From Rhodococcus ruber NBRC 15591 (GTDB taxonomy: Bacteria > Actinomycetota > Actinomycetes > Mycobacteriales > Mycobacteriaceae), in assembly GCF_001894945.1 (NCBI RefSeq), contig NZ_BCXE01000033.1:154435-218434 (forward strand): DNA of 64,000 bases, written 5' to 3'. The position numbers and the translations under genes were made by a program. Under the pieces are notes generated by a model that worked only from the letters and a program-made list of their open reading frames with translations, made no database searches and had not been told where the DNA came from. This document shows, one piece after another, positions 51,822 to 62,814 of this stretch (positions are counted from its first letter, which is position 1; each line of letters starts with the position of its first letter).

Positions 51822-52382
51822 ATGTCCCAGACCCGCGTTCTCGCTCTCGTCGGCAGCCTGCGCTCCGCCTCCGTCAATCGCCGCCTCGCCGAGACCGCGG
51901 CCGCCGTCGCGCCGCAGGGTGTCGAGGTCGCCGTGTACGAAGGCCTCGGCGAGGTGCCCTTCTACAACGAGGACCTCGACGGCGAGCCGGGCGCGCCCAC
52001 CGCCGCCGAAGCGCTGCGCGTCGCGGCGAACGAGGCCGACGCCCTCCTGCTCGTCACCCCCGAGTACAACGGCACCATCCCCGCCGTCCTCAAGAACGCC
52101 ATCGACTGGCTCTCCCGCCCGTACGGCGCCGGTGCCCTGGCCGGCAAGCCCGTCGCCGTGATCAGCGCCTCGCCCAGCGGCAACGGCGCCAAGTGGGCGC
52201 TCGAGGAGACCGTCAAGGCGCTCGGCATCGCCGGCGGCCGGACCGGCCTGCAGCTGTCCATCGCCGGCACCCTCGACAAGTTCGGCGACGCCCACCCGAA
52301 GGAGAACGCCGAGGTCGCCGGGCAGATCTCCGCGCTGCTCTCCGAGCTTGCCGCCGCGCGTCGCGAGCTCGTCGACGCCTGA
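51822..52382 (+). CDS. NAD(P)H-dependent FMN reductase / quinone reductase
   Basis: This 186-residue flavodoxin-like protein has VGSLRSASVNR (about 10-20, FMN-phosphate loop), LLVTPEYNGTIPAVLKNAID (about 76-95) and a C-terminal GGRTGLQLS. Family members (ArsH/SsuE/YieF-like) reduce FMN, quinones or azo compounds by two-electron transfer. It begins at ATG after GAAGGAAC. Control by the adjacent TetR suggests induction by a quinone-like or electrophilic ligand. Confidence 0.88.
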   Translation: MSQTRVLALVGSLRSASVNRRLAETAAAVAPQGVEVAVYEGLGEVPFYNEDLDGEPGAPTAAEALRVAANEADALLLVTPEYNGTIPAVLKNAIDWLSRPYGAGALAGKPVAVISASPSGNGAKWALEETVKALGIAGGRTGLQLSIAGTLDKFGDAHPKENAEVAGQISALLSELAAARRELVDA

Positions 52383-52397
52383 CCCGATCACGCCTCG

Positions 52398-52431
52398 GAC
52401 GGCCCCGGACCGCGCGCGGTCCGGGGCCGTC
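52398..52431 (+). terminator. Terminator after the flavin reductase
   Basis: A perfect 16-bp stem GACGGCCCCGGACCGC (52398-52413 with 52416-52431) has a 2-nt loop; in practice about 14 pairs with a 6-nt loop. It lies 15 nt after the stop. Confidence 0.75.
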
Positions 52432-52522
52432 GGTGTCTGTGCCCGATTCCCGTCCGCGGCCGTGATTGCCGGGGCATGCTGCGGGGAATACCTCGCCAGT
52501 CCCCATCGCGACGGAGGAGCCC

Positions 52523-53071
52523 ATGGCGCACGAGAGCGACAGTCCCGGCGAACACGAGCACACGATCACCCTGCGCGTCGACGGCCGTGAGCGCCGCTGC
52601 ACCGTCGACGTGCGCACCACGATCCTCGACGCCCTGCGCGACCGGCTCGGGATCTACTCTCCGAAGAAGGGCTGCGACCACGGTCAGTGCGGCGCGTGCA
52701 CGGTCCTGCTCGACTCCCGGCGCATCGTGAGCTGCCTGTCGCTCGCAGTCGCCCACGACGGCGCCGACGTCGTCACCGCCGCCGGGATCTCGGACGACGG
52801 GCCGTCGCACCTGCCCCAGGCGTTCGTCGAATGCGACGCGTTCCAGTGCGGCTACTGCACGCCGGGCCAGATCTGCTCCGCTGTCGGCATGTTCGACGAG
52901 ATGGCCAAGGGTGCCCCGAGCCACGTCACCGCGGACCTCACCCAGGATCCCGAGCCGACCGACGACGAGATCCGCGAACGCATGAGCGGAAACCTGTGCC
53001 GCTGCGCGGCCTACCCGAACATCGTCGAAGCGCTCCGGCACGTCGCGCGCGGGGAAGGACACTGCTCGTGA
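52523..53071 (+). CDS. Molybdenum hydroxylase, 2Fe-2S subunit
   Basis: This 182-residue subunit has two [2Fe-2S] domains: a plant-ferredoxin-like one with CDHGQCGACTVLLD (about 50-63) plus a later Cys, and a helical one with CGYCTPGQ (about 112-119) and GNLCRCAAY (about 157-165). It passes electrons between the molybdenum centre and the FAD subunit. The ATG follows ACGGAGGAG. No Tat signal is present, so the complex is probably cytoplasmic. The FAD subunit overlaps by 4 nt (GTGA). Confidence 0.92.
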   Translation: MAHESDSPGEHEHTITLRVDGRERRCTVDVRTTILDALRDRLGIYSPKKGCDHGQCGACTVLLDSRRIVSCLSLAVAHDGADVVTAAGISDDGPSHLPQAFVECDAFQCGYCTPGQICSAVGMFDEMAKGAPSHVTADLTQDPEPTDDEIRERMSGNLCRCAAYPNIVEALRHVARGEGHCS

Positions 53072-54057
53072 AGACGTTCCGCTACGAGACGCCCGCCGAT
53101 CCCGCCGCCGCGGTTGCCGCGGTCGCCGGCCACCCGGGCGCCGCCTACCTCGCCGGCGGCACGAACCTGGTGGACCACCTCAAACTCGGGGTCACCGCGC
53201 CCGACGTGCTCGTCGACGTCTCCCGTCTGCCGCTCGACGTCGTCGCGGAGACCGCAGAGGGCGGGCTGCGGGTGGGCGCCAACGTGCGCAACAGCGACCT
53301 GGCCGCCCACCCGATCGTCCGCCGTCGGTACCCGGTCCTGGCCCGGGCCCTGCTGGCCGGGGCGTCCCCGCAGCTGCGCAACATGGCCACCACCGCCGGC
53401 AATCTGCTCCAGCGCACCCGCTGCGTGTACTTCCGGGACCCGTCGACCCCGTGCAACAAGCGCGCCCCGGGCAGCGGCTGCACCGCACTCGGCGGCTACA
53501 CCCGCTACCACGCCGTCCTCGGCGCCTCCGAACACTGCGTCGCCACCCATCCGTCGGACATGGCGGTCGCGCTGCTCGCGCTCGACGCCGAGGTGACGGT
53601 GCTCGGCGCGCAGGGGGAACGGTGCGTTCCCGTCGAGCAGCTCTACCGGCTTCCCGGCGACAGCCCCGAGCGCGACACGGTGCTCGAGCGCGAGGAGCTG
53701 ATCCTGCACGTCGAGATCCCCGCCCCCGAGGGCGCCGTCTCGACGTACCGCAAGGTGCGCGACCGGGCGTCGTACGCGTTCGCACTCGTCTCGGTGGCGG
53801 CGGATCTGACGATCGTCGACGGGCTGATCACGGGATGCCGCGTCGCTCTCGGCGGCGTCGCGCACCGGCCGTGGCGCGCCCACCGCGCCGAGCACGTCCT
53901 GCTGGGCAGCGCCCCCGGCGACGCTGTCTTCGCCGCGGCCGCCGACGCGGAACTCGCCGATGCCCGGCCCCTCGACGGCAACGAGTTCAAGGTGCCGCTG
54001 CTGCGCCGCACCCTCGTCTCGGTGCTGCGCGAACTCACCTCGGAGGCAGTCGCATGA
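53068..54057 (+). CDS. Molybdenum hydroxylase, FAD subunit with [4Fe-4S] insert
   Basis: This 329-residue subunit binds FAD through YLAGGTNLVDHLKLG (about 27-41) and ATTAGNLLQRTRC. A cysteine-rich insert (C119, C129, C138 and C157) matches the PaoB/HcrB type, where it carries an additional [4Fe-4S] cluster. The insert distinguishes it from CoxM-like subunits. The GTG start overlaps the previous gene; the large subunit overlaps by 4 nt (ATGA). Confidence 0.9.
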   Translation: MKTFRYETPADPAAAVAAVAGHPGAAYLAGGTNLVDHLKLGVTAPDVLVDVSRLPLDVVAETAEGGLRVGANVRNSDLAAHPIVRRRYPVLARALLAGASPQLRNMATTAGNLLQRTRCVYFRDPSTPCNKRAPGSGCTALGGYTRYHAVLGASEHCVATHPSDMAVALLALDAEVTVLGAQGERCVPVEQLYRLPGDSPERDTVLEREELILHVEIPAPEGAVSTYRKVRDRASYAFALVSVAADLTIVDGLITGCRVALGGVAHRPWRAHRAEHVLLGSAPGDAVFAAAADAELADARPLDGNEFKVPLLRRTLVSVLRELTSEAVA

Positions 54058-56168
54058 CCCCCTCGGCCCAGCGCCCGATCGGCACGTCGACGGCGCGGGT
54101 GGACGGCCCGCTCAAGGTGGCCGGCGCCGCGCCCTACGCGTACGAGCATCCGTTCGACGACCCCGCCTACCTCGTCCCGGTCACGGCGACCGTCGCGCGG
54201 GGAACGGTGACCCGCGTCGAGACCGCCCAGGCGCTGGCCCTGCCCGGCGTACTCGCCGTTCTCACCCCGTGGGATGCGCCCCGGCTGGCGGACACATCGG
54301 AGGCCGAGTACGCGGTCCTGCAGGACCCGGCCGTCGCCTTCCGGGGGGAGATCGTCGCCGCCGTGGTGGCCGAGACACCCGAGATCGCCCGACACGCCAG
54401 CGAACTGGTGCAGGTCGAGTACGAGTCCGCACCACACGACGTCGCGTTCCGGCCCGATCATCCGCGCAGTTATGCCCCCGAACAGGCCAACGGCGGCTAT
54501 CCCACCGACTCGGAGCAGGGCGACGCCGCGGCGGCCGAGGTCGCGGAGCGCGACGGCGTCGTGGTCGACGGCTGGTACTCCACACCCGAGGAGCACAACA
54601 ACCCGCTCGAACCGCACACCGTCGTCGCGGTGTGGTCCGGGGAGTCGTTGACGCTGTACGACTCCACGCAGAGCACCCACGGCGTCGTCTCCACCCTGGC
54701 GCCCGTGCTGGGTCTGCGCCCCGAGCAGATGCGGGTGATCAGTCCCTACGTGGGGGGCGGTTTCGGCTCGAAGGGGGCGCCGCACGCCCACGACGTCGTG
54801 GCGGCGATGGCGGCGCGCCTGCTGCCCGGCCGGGCGGTCAAGTTCGCGGTGTCCCGGCAGGACATGTTCGGCTACGTCGGGTACCGCCCGCCCACCGTCT
54901 CGCACGTCCGGTTGGTCGCGAGCCGGGAGGGGCGGCTCGAGGCGGTGGTACACGAGGCCTTCTCGCAGTCCTCGCACGTGCGTGAGTACGCGGAGCAGAC
55001 GGCGGTGTCGTCGCGGGGGATGTACGCCGCGCCGTATCGGCGTACCTCGCACCGCATCGTCGCCCTCGACGTGCCTGCTCCCTACTGGATGCGGGCACCG
55101 GGGGAGGCGCCGGGGATGTTCGCGGGGGAGGTCGCGATGGACGAGCTCGCGGTGGCGTGCGGGCTGGACCCGATCGAACTGCGAGTGCGCAACGACCCGC
55201 CCGTCGACCCCGAGTCCGGACGTCCGTGGTCGTCGCGACGGCTGGTGGAGTGCCTGCGTGAAGGTGCGCGGGTGTTCGGCTGGGATCCGGCCGACCGCAC
55301 CCCCGGCACCCGCCGCGACGGCCGGTGGCTCGTCGGCACCGGAGTCGCGGCAGCGAGCTATCCGCACCTGCTCAACCCCGGCACCGAGGTCACGGTCCGC
55401 CACGACGGTGACGGTCGCTACACCGTGCGCACGGGCGCCGCGGACATCGGGACCGGTGCGTGGACCGCGCTCACGCTCATCGCGGCCGATGCGCTCGGAT
55501 GCGGACCCGAGGACATCCACCTCGAGATCGGTGACTCGGCCCTGCCGAACGCCACGGTCGCCGGCGGGTCCTCCGGCACCTCGTCGTGGGGCACCGCGAT
55601 CGTCGCCGCGGCCCACGCCTTCCGCAAGCGGCACGGTGACCGGCCGGATCCGGGCGCCGAGGCCTCGGCGACGGCCGAGGAGAACCCCGCCCTCGAGCAC
55701 TACCGAATCCAGTCGTTCGGCGCGCATTTCGCCGAGGTGCGGGTGGACGTCGACACCGGCGAGATCCGGGTGCCGAGGATGCACGGTGTGTTCTCGGTGG
55801 GGCGGGTGGTCAACCCCCGCACCGCACGTTCGCAGCTGATCGGCGGGATGTGCTTCGGCATCTCCATGGCGCTGCACGAGGAGAGCATCCGCGATGCCCG
55901 CACCGGGCACGTGGTCAACCACGATCTGGCGGAGTACCACATCCCCACCCATGCCGACATCGGTGACGTGGACGCGACCTGGCTCGACGAGGACGACCTG
56001 CACGCGACACCGATGGGGTCGCGCGGGGTCGGGGAGATCGGGATCGTCGGTAGCGCGGCGGCGGTCGTCAACGCCCTGTGGCACGCCACCGGGGCGCGGG
56101 TACGACGGCTGCCGGCGCGCCTCGAGGACGTGCTCCCGCACCTGCCCGACAGCGCTGCGGGCGAGTGA
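54054..56168 (+). CDS. Molybdenum hydroxylase, molybdopterin subunit (PaoC-like)
   Basis: This 704-residue subunit has TARVDGPLKVAGAAPYAYE at the start, VGGGFGSKG (moco-binding, about 237-245), AGGSSGTSSWGT and the catalytic glutamate in SRGVGEIGIVG (about 662-672). The length and FAD-subunit insert point to PaoABC-like aldehyde oxidoreductases. The substrate may be an aromatic or aliphatic aldehyde. It needs moco (the moa genes lie 4.5-8.6 kb upstream) and probably an XdhC-type chaperone, which is not in the window. Confidence 0.92.
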   Translation: MTPSAQRPIGTSTARVDGPLKVAGAAPYAYEHPFDDPAYLVPVTATVARGTVTRVETAQALALPGVLAVLTPWDAPRLADTSEAEYAVLQDPAVAFRGEIVAAVVAETPEIARHASELVQVEYESAPHDVAFRPDHPRSYAPEQANGGYPTDSEQGDAAAAEVAERDGVVVDGWYSTPEEHNNPLEPHTVVAVWSGESLTLYDSTQSTHGVVSTLAPVLGLRPEQMRVISPYVGGGFGSKGAPHAHDVVAAMAARLLPGRAVKFAVSRQDMFGYVGYRPPTVSHVRLVASREGRLEAVVHEAFSQSSHVREYAEQTAVSSRGMYAAPYRRTSHRIVALDVPAPYWMRAPGEAPGMFAGEVAMDELAVACGLDPIELRVRNDPPVDPESGRPWSSRRLVECLREGARVFGWDPADRTPGTRRDGRWLVGTGVAAASYPHLLNPGTEVTVRHDGDGRYTVRTGAADIGTGAWTALTLIAADALGCGPEDIHLEIGDSALPNATVAGGSSGTSSWGTAIVAAAHAFRKRHGDRPDPGAEASATAEENPALEHYRIQSFGAHFAEVRVDVDTGEIRVPRMHGVFSVGRVVNPRTARSQLIGGMCFGISMALHEESIRDARTGHVVNHDLAEYHIPTHADIGDVDATWLDEDDLHATPMGSRGVGEIGIVGSAAAVVNALWHATGARVRRLPARLEDVLPHLPDSAAGE

Positions 56169-56194
56169 CGACCTGGGAATATCAAGGCTGTAAC

Positions 56195-56242
56195 TCACAA
56201 CATCTCGCGTTCTATGATTCTGTCCGCCACTAGGTGTAGTGT
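56195..56242 (+). promoter_or_regulatory. Tandem NrdR boxes before nrdHIEF
   Basis: Box 1 (56195-56210, TCACAACATCTCGCGT) and box 2 (56227-56242, CCACTAGGTGTAGTGT) are separated by 16 bp, so their starts are 32 bp apart (three helical turns). Box 2 has a perfect CACTA-N4-TAGTG core. Pairs with this spacing are the typical target of the nucleotide-sensing repressor NrdR. They lie 120-167 bp before nrdH. Confidence 0.75.
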
Positions 56243-56361
56243 CTAGAGCGCTGGAAGGCTTGATCGTTTCCGGTCCCTCGGGGAAGCGGGATCGCAGTGG
56301 TACGACGGGCCTCGAGGCACTGCTGTGCAGTCAGTCGTCAGGTTGCCGAAAAGGGGAAGCC

Positions 56362-56592
56362 ATGAACATCACCGTCTACACCAAGCCTGCCTGCGTTCAG
56401 TGCAATGCCACCTACCGGGCCCTCGACAAGGCCGGTATCGAGTACTCCGTCGTCGACATCTCGGAGAACCCCGAAGCGCGGGACTACGTGATGGCCCTCG
56501 GTTACCTGCAGGCCCCCGTGGTGGTCGCCGGCGACGAGCACTGGTCGGGCTTCCGCCCGGACCGGATCAAGGCCCTCGCCGTCGCTGCCTGA
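56362..56592 (+). CDS. nrdH: NrdH redoxin
   Basis: This 76-residue glutaredoxin-like protein has the active site CVQC (Cys11 and Cys14) and APVVVAGDEHWSGFRPDRI (about 51-69), the NrdH signature. It is reduced by thioredoxin reductase and supplies electrons to NrdE. It has ATG after AAGGGGAAG and heads the class Ib ribonucleotide reductase operon. NrdR boxes precede it. Confidence 0.95.
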   Translation: MNITVYTKPACVQCNATYRALDKAGIEYSVVDISENPEARDYVMALGYLQAPVVVAGDEHWSGFRPDRIKALAVAA

Positions 56593-56662
56593 CCCCGTCG
56601 CGAGCCGACCCACCGCCCCTGCGGCCGGTCGCCGGACCCGAGCGAAGTGATGTGAGACATCC

Positions 56663-57091
56663 ATGACCTCGTTGGTGTACTTCTCGAGCGCATCGGAGAA
56701 CACGCACCGATTCGTCCGGCGACTGGGGTTGCCGGCCACCCGGATCCCGTTGCACGACCGGGACGGCGCCTTCGAGGTGCACGAACCGTACGTGCTGATC
56801 CTGCCGACCTACGGCGGTGGCACCACCGCAACCGGCCGGGACACGAATTTCGTGCCCAAGCAGGTGATCCGGTTCCTCAACAATCCGCACAACCGTGCGC
56901 TGATTCGCGGGGTCATCGCCGCCGGCAACACCAACTTCGGCGAATCCTATTGTTACGCCGGGGATGTGGTTTCCCAGAAGTGCAAGGTTCCGTACCTCTA
57001 CCGGTTCGAACTCATGGGTACCGCCGAGGACGTCGAGCGCGTCCGGGAGGGCCTGACGCAGTTCTGGGCGCAGTCGTTGCAGTCGGCCTGA
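56663..57091 (+). CDS. nrdI: NrdI flavodoxin
   Basis: This 142-residue flavodoxin-like protein has [17 protein letters not shown] (about 6-22), LPTYGGGT (about 47) and [15 protein letters not shown] (about 82-96). It generates the oxidant that assembles the Mn(III)2-tyrosyl radical of NrdF. It lies 70 bp after nrdH and 91 bp before nrdE. Confidence 0.95.
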   Translation: MTSLVYFSSASENTHRFVRRLGLPATRIPLHDRDGAFEVHEPYVLILPTYGGGTTATGRDTNFVPKQVIRFLNNPHNRALIRGVIAAGNTNFGESYCYAGDVVSQKCKVPYLYRFELMGTAEDVERVREGLTQFWAQSLQSA

Positions 57092-60400
<3,309 letters not shown>

Positions 60401-60417
60401 TCCCCCACCCGCTGTGA

Positions 60418-60464
60418 CCGAATGTCACATGGGTTCGATGTGATCGAACCCATGTGACATTCGG
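60418..60464. terminator. Large perfect hairpin between nrdF and the fecB-like gene
   Basis: The arms are 21 nt each and perfectly complementary (60418-60438 with 60444-60464; left arm begins CCGAATGTCACATGGG) around the 5-nt loop TGTGA. It lies between convergent genes and could terminate both. The stem is far longer than the other terminators in this window and contains GTGACAT/ATGTCAC, so it may be a dispersed repeat or regulatory site. Confidence 0.75.
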
Positions 60465-60473
60465 TCGTCGGGC

Positions 60474-61535
60474 TCAGTTCGAGTAGCCGTTGAGGGTGTT
60501 GCGTACGTCCGTCAGAACGGCTTTCGCGGCCACCGGGCCGGGCGTGGACCACACGAGGTCGTCCACTGCGAACAGCCGGCTGTCGGTGACCGCCCCGAGG
60601 TCGAGCCAGGCCTCGGAGTCCATCACCTCACTGCCGTGTGCGACGCCGTCCTCGCCGGCGAATCGGACGTAGATCAGGTCGCCCTCCGCGGCGGCCGGGT
60701 CGTCCTCGTCGAGCGGGGCGGCGGCACTCCCGTCCTGCACACCGAACCGCTGTGCGGGCGGGCGCGCGACGCCGGTGTCGGCGAGGACCTGGCCGGCGAA
60801 CGACGCGGTGCCCTCGACGACCGCGCCGTCACCGGTGAACCGCACGATCGACGCCTGGGTCTGTGACGCGGTCGTCGCCGTGCCCACGTCCGTTGCGGTG
60901 GCGCGGTAGTCGTCGAGCACTCGGCCGGCCGCCTGTGAGCGCCCGAGTGTCTCTGCGGCGCGGAGGAACTGCTGCCGCCAGAACACCGGATCGGAGCCGA
61001 CGAGCACCGTCGGAGCGACGTCGCCGAGGCGGCGGTAGAGCTCCGGGTCGGCCGAGGAGCCGAGGATCAGATCGGGCTCCGCACCGTCGATGAGCGCGAC
61101 GTCGGGCGCCGACGTCGCGCCCACCGAGGGCAGTTCGGCGATGCCGGTGCCGAGGTACTCGGCACGGGCGACGTCGGTGGTCGTGCCGACCACGCGCTCC
61201 CACAGGCCCAGTGCGCACACCGCGTCCATCGCGGCAGCGTCGAGGACGACGATCCGCTGCGGGTCGACGGGCACCTCGGAGATGCCGCCGGTGTGGATCA
61301 CCGATCGGGTGCCGCCGGCGGGCTGGCCCGGATCGAGGGGACTGGGTAGCGCGCACGCGGTCGTGGTGTCGCGTTCGATGCCGACGACGGCAGCCCCGGC
61401 GATGCGGGTGGTCGTGCGCACGATGCTGCTCGCCGGATCGTCGGTCGTCTCCGCGCATCCCGCCAGGCCGAGTGCCGCCACGGCAGTGAGGGCGACGGTG
61501 CACGTGACGGCGCGGGACCGGGACGCTGCGGGCAT
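60474..61535 (-). CDS. Iron-siderophore/heme-binding lipoprotein (FecB-like), copy 2
   Basis: This 353-residue lipoprotein has signal peptide and lipobox LGLAGCAET (Cys about 28). Two lobes of the periplasmic-binding-protein class III fold follow, with PQRIVVLDAAAMDAVCALG (about 92-110) and VALIDGAEPDLILGSS (about 147). FecB in the same genomic place in M. tuberculosis binds iron-siderophores and heme. It is 31 bp downstream of a second FecB-like gene on the same strand. No permease or ATPase is adjacent. Confidence 0.87.
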   Translation of the reverse strand: MPAASRSRAVTCTVALTAVAALGLAGCAETTDDPASSIVRTTTRIAGAAVVGIERDTTTACALPSPLDPGQPAGGTRSVIHTGGISEVPVDPQRIVVLDAAAMDAVCALGLWERVVGTTTDVARAEYLGTGIAELPSVGATSAPDVALIDGAEPDLILGSSADPELYRRLGDVAPTVLVGSDPVFWRQQFLRAAETLGRSQAAGRVLDDYRATATDVGTATTASQTQASIVRFTGDGAVVEGTASFAGQVLADTGVARPPAQRFGVQDGSAAAPLDEDDPAAAEGDLIYVRFAGEDGVAHGSEVMDSEAWLDLGAVTDSRLFAVDDLVWSTPGPVAAKAVLTDVRNTLNGYSN

Positions 61536-61566
61536 ACGACCACTCCTGTCTAGGGGACGGTCCAGG

Positions 61567-62556
61567 TTAACTGGTGTGCGGATCGACCCCGAAAGCCTCG
61601 GCGAGGTCGTCGAGGATCTTGTGCGCGCCCTGGACGGACACCGGCGTCATCCAGAGGCTGTCGTCCACGTCGACCTTCCGGCCGCGCAGGTTCTGCCACA
61701 GCGGATTGGACAGGAACGGCTGCGCCGCCGCCTCGGACTTGCCCTCCCCGTCGCGGTACATGCTGACGAAGATCACATCCGCATCCGCCTCGCCGATGAG
61801 TTCGGGGCTGATCGCATTCATGATGCTGCTCGGATCGGCCGGATCGGGTCCCTGGCTCGCGGGCCGGGCCAGGCCGGCATCCTCGAGGACGATGCCGCTG
61901 AACGACGTGGTGCGGTAGAGGCGGGCGGTGGGCTCGCCGGCGAAGCGGACCACCGAGACGGTGGGGTTGCCGGCCGTGGCGTTGATCTCGTCGCCGATGG
62001 CTTTCGCCCGGGCCTCGTAGTCGGCGATCTTCTGCTCGGCGAGGTCCTCCTTGCCGAGGGCTCGCGCGGCGAGCCGGATGTTGTCCTTCCAGGTCGGTCC
62101 GGTGCTCTGGGAGAACACCGTCGGTGCGATGGCGGACAGCTTGTCGTAGTTCTCGCCGTCGCGCACGTCCGCGGACAGGATCAGATCGGGCTGCAGAGCG
62201 GCGACCTTCTCGAGACTCGCATCGGACACCGCGCCGACCGACGTCGCGTCCGCGGCGAACTGCTCGCGCGTGTCACCGAGGTAGTCGGGCAGGCCCTCGG
62301 TGCGGTAGTCGACGTAACCGACGAGTTCGGATTCGAGGAGCAGCGTCGCATCCGCATAGCTGGTGTCGAGCGCGACGACCCGAAGCGGCGGGGAGTCGAG
62401 AGTGGTCGTTCCGCGGAAGTGCTCGACGGTACGGGGGAAGCCCGCGGTGGCCGGGGCCTGCTCGGCCGTCTCGCCGGAGGAGCAGCCGGCGAGCAGCACG
62501 GCCGTGAGGGTCGTCGCGAGCGCGGCGATGCCGCGGCGCAGGGGGAGGGGGTGCAC
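61567..62556 (-). CDS. Iron-siderophore-binding lipoprotein (FecB-like), copy 1
   Basis: This 329-residue lipoprotein has lipobox VLLAGCSS (Cys about 25) and the same fold as its neighbour, with LRVVALDTSYADATLLLE (about 58-75), KVAALQPDLILSADV and SSIMNAISPELIG. Sequence divergence from copy 2 is clear, so the pair is an old duplication or two independent ligand specificities. The GTG start (VHPLPLRRG) is at 62556. A 19-bp IdeR-type box lies 30 bp upstream, so expression is likely iron-repressed. Confidence 0.87.
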   Translation of the reverse strand: MHPLPLRRGIAALATTLTAVLLAGCSSGETAEQAPATAGFPRTVEHFRGTTTLDSPPLRVVALDTSYADATLLLESELVGYVDYRTEGLPDYLGDTREQFAADATSVGAVSDASLEKVAALQPDLILSADVRDGENYDKLSAIAPTVFSQSTGPTWKDNIRLAARALGKEDLAEQKIADYEARAKAIGDEINATAGNPTVSVVRFAGEPTARLYRTTSFSGIVLEDAGLARPASQGPDPADPSSIMNAISPELIGEADADVIFVSMYRDGEGKSEAAAQPFLSNPLWQNLRGRKVDVDDSLWMTPVSVQGAHKILDDLAEAFGVDPHTS

Positions 62557-62586
62557 GGTGAACCTCGTCTCTCGGGACCTTCATAC

Positions 62587-62605
62587 TTAGGAGACGCTTA
62601 CCTTA
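62587..62605 (-). promoter_or_regulatory. IdeR/DtxR-type iron box
   Basis: TTAGGAGACGCTTACCTTA matches the 19-bp IdeR consensus TTAGGTTAGGCTAACCTAA at 14 positions, including both outer TTAGG and ACCT halves. It lies 31-49 bp before the fecB-like start codon, where bound repressor would block transcription under iron sufficiency. Confidence 0.72.
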
Positions 62606-62814
62606 TGTCCTGGAGGAAACGGGAGGTGCGGGGGGTGGTGGACGGCCCCCGGGTTGCGTGGGTCACAGACCCCCGTGGGTATGCTCGAGGGCCGAGTACG
62701 ACACTGAGTAGGACCCGGTGAGCGTGCGGTGGTCGCACCGTCTACGATTCGATCAGCGCAAGCCAGAGAACGTTCGCCTCGCACTGCGAGTCGAGCGCGC
62801 AATCAGGAGGATTA

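Noticed and set aside
62653..62685. Promoter TTGCGT...TATGCT before ctaD
   Set aside because: The spacer of 20 bp is too long to assign with confidence.
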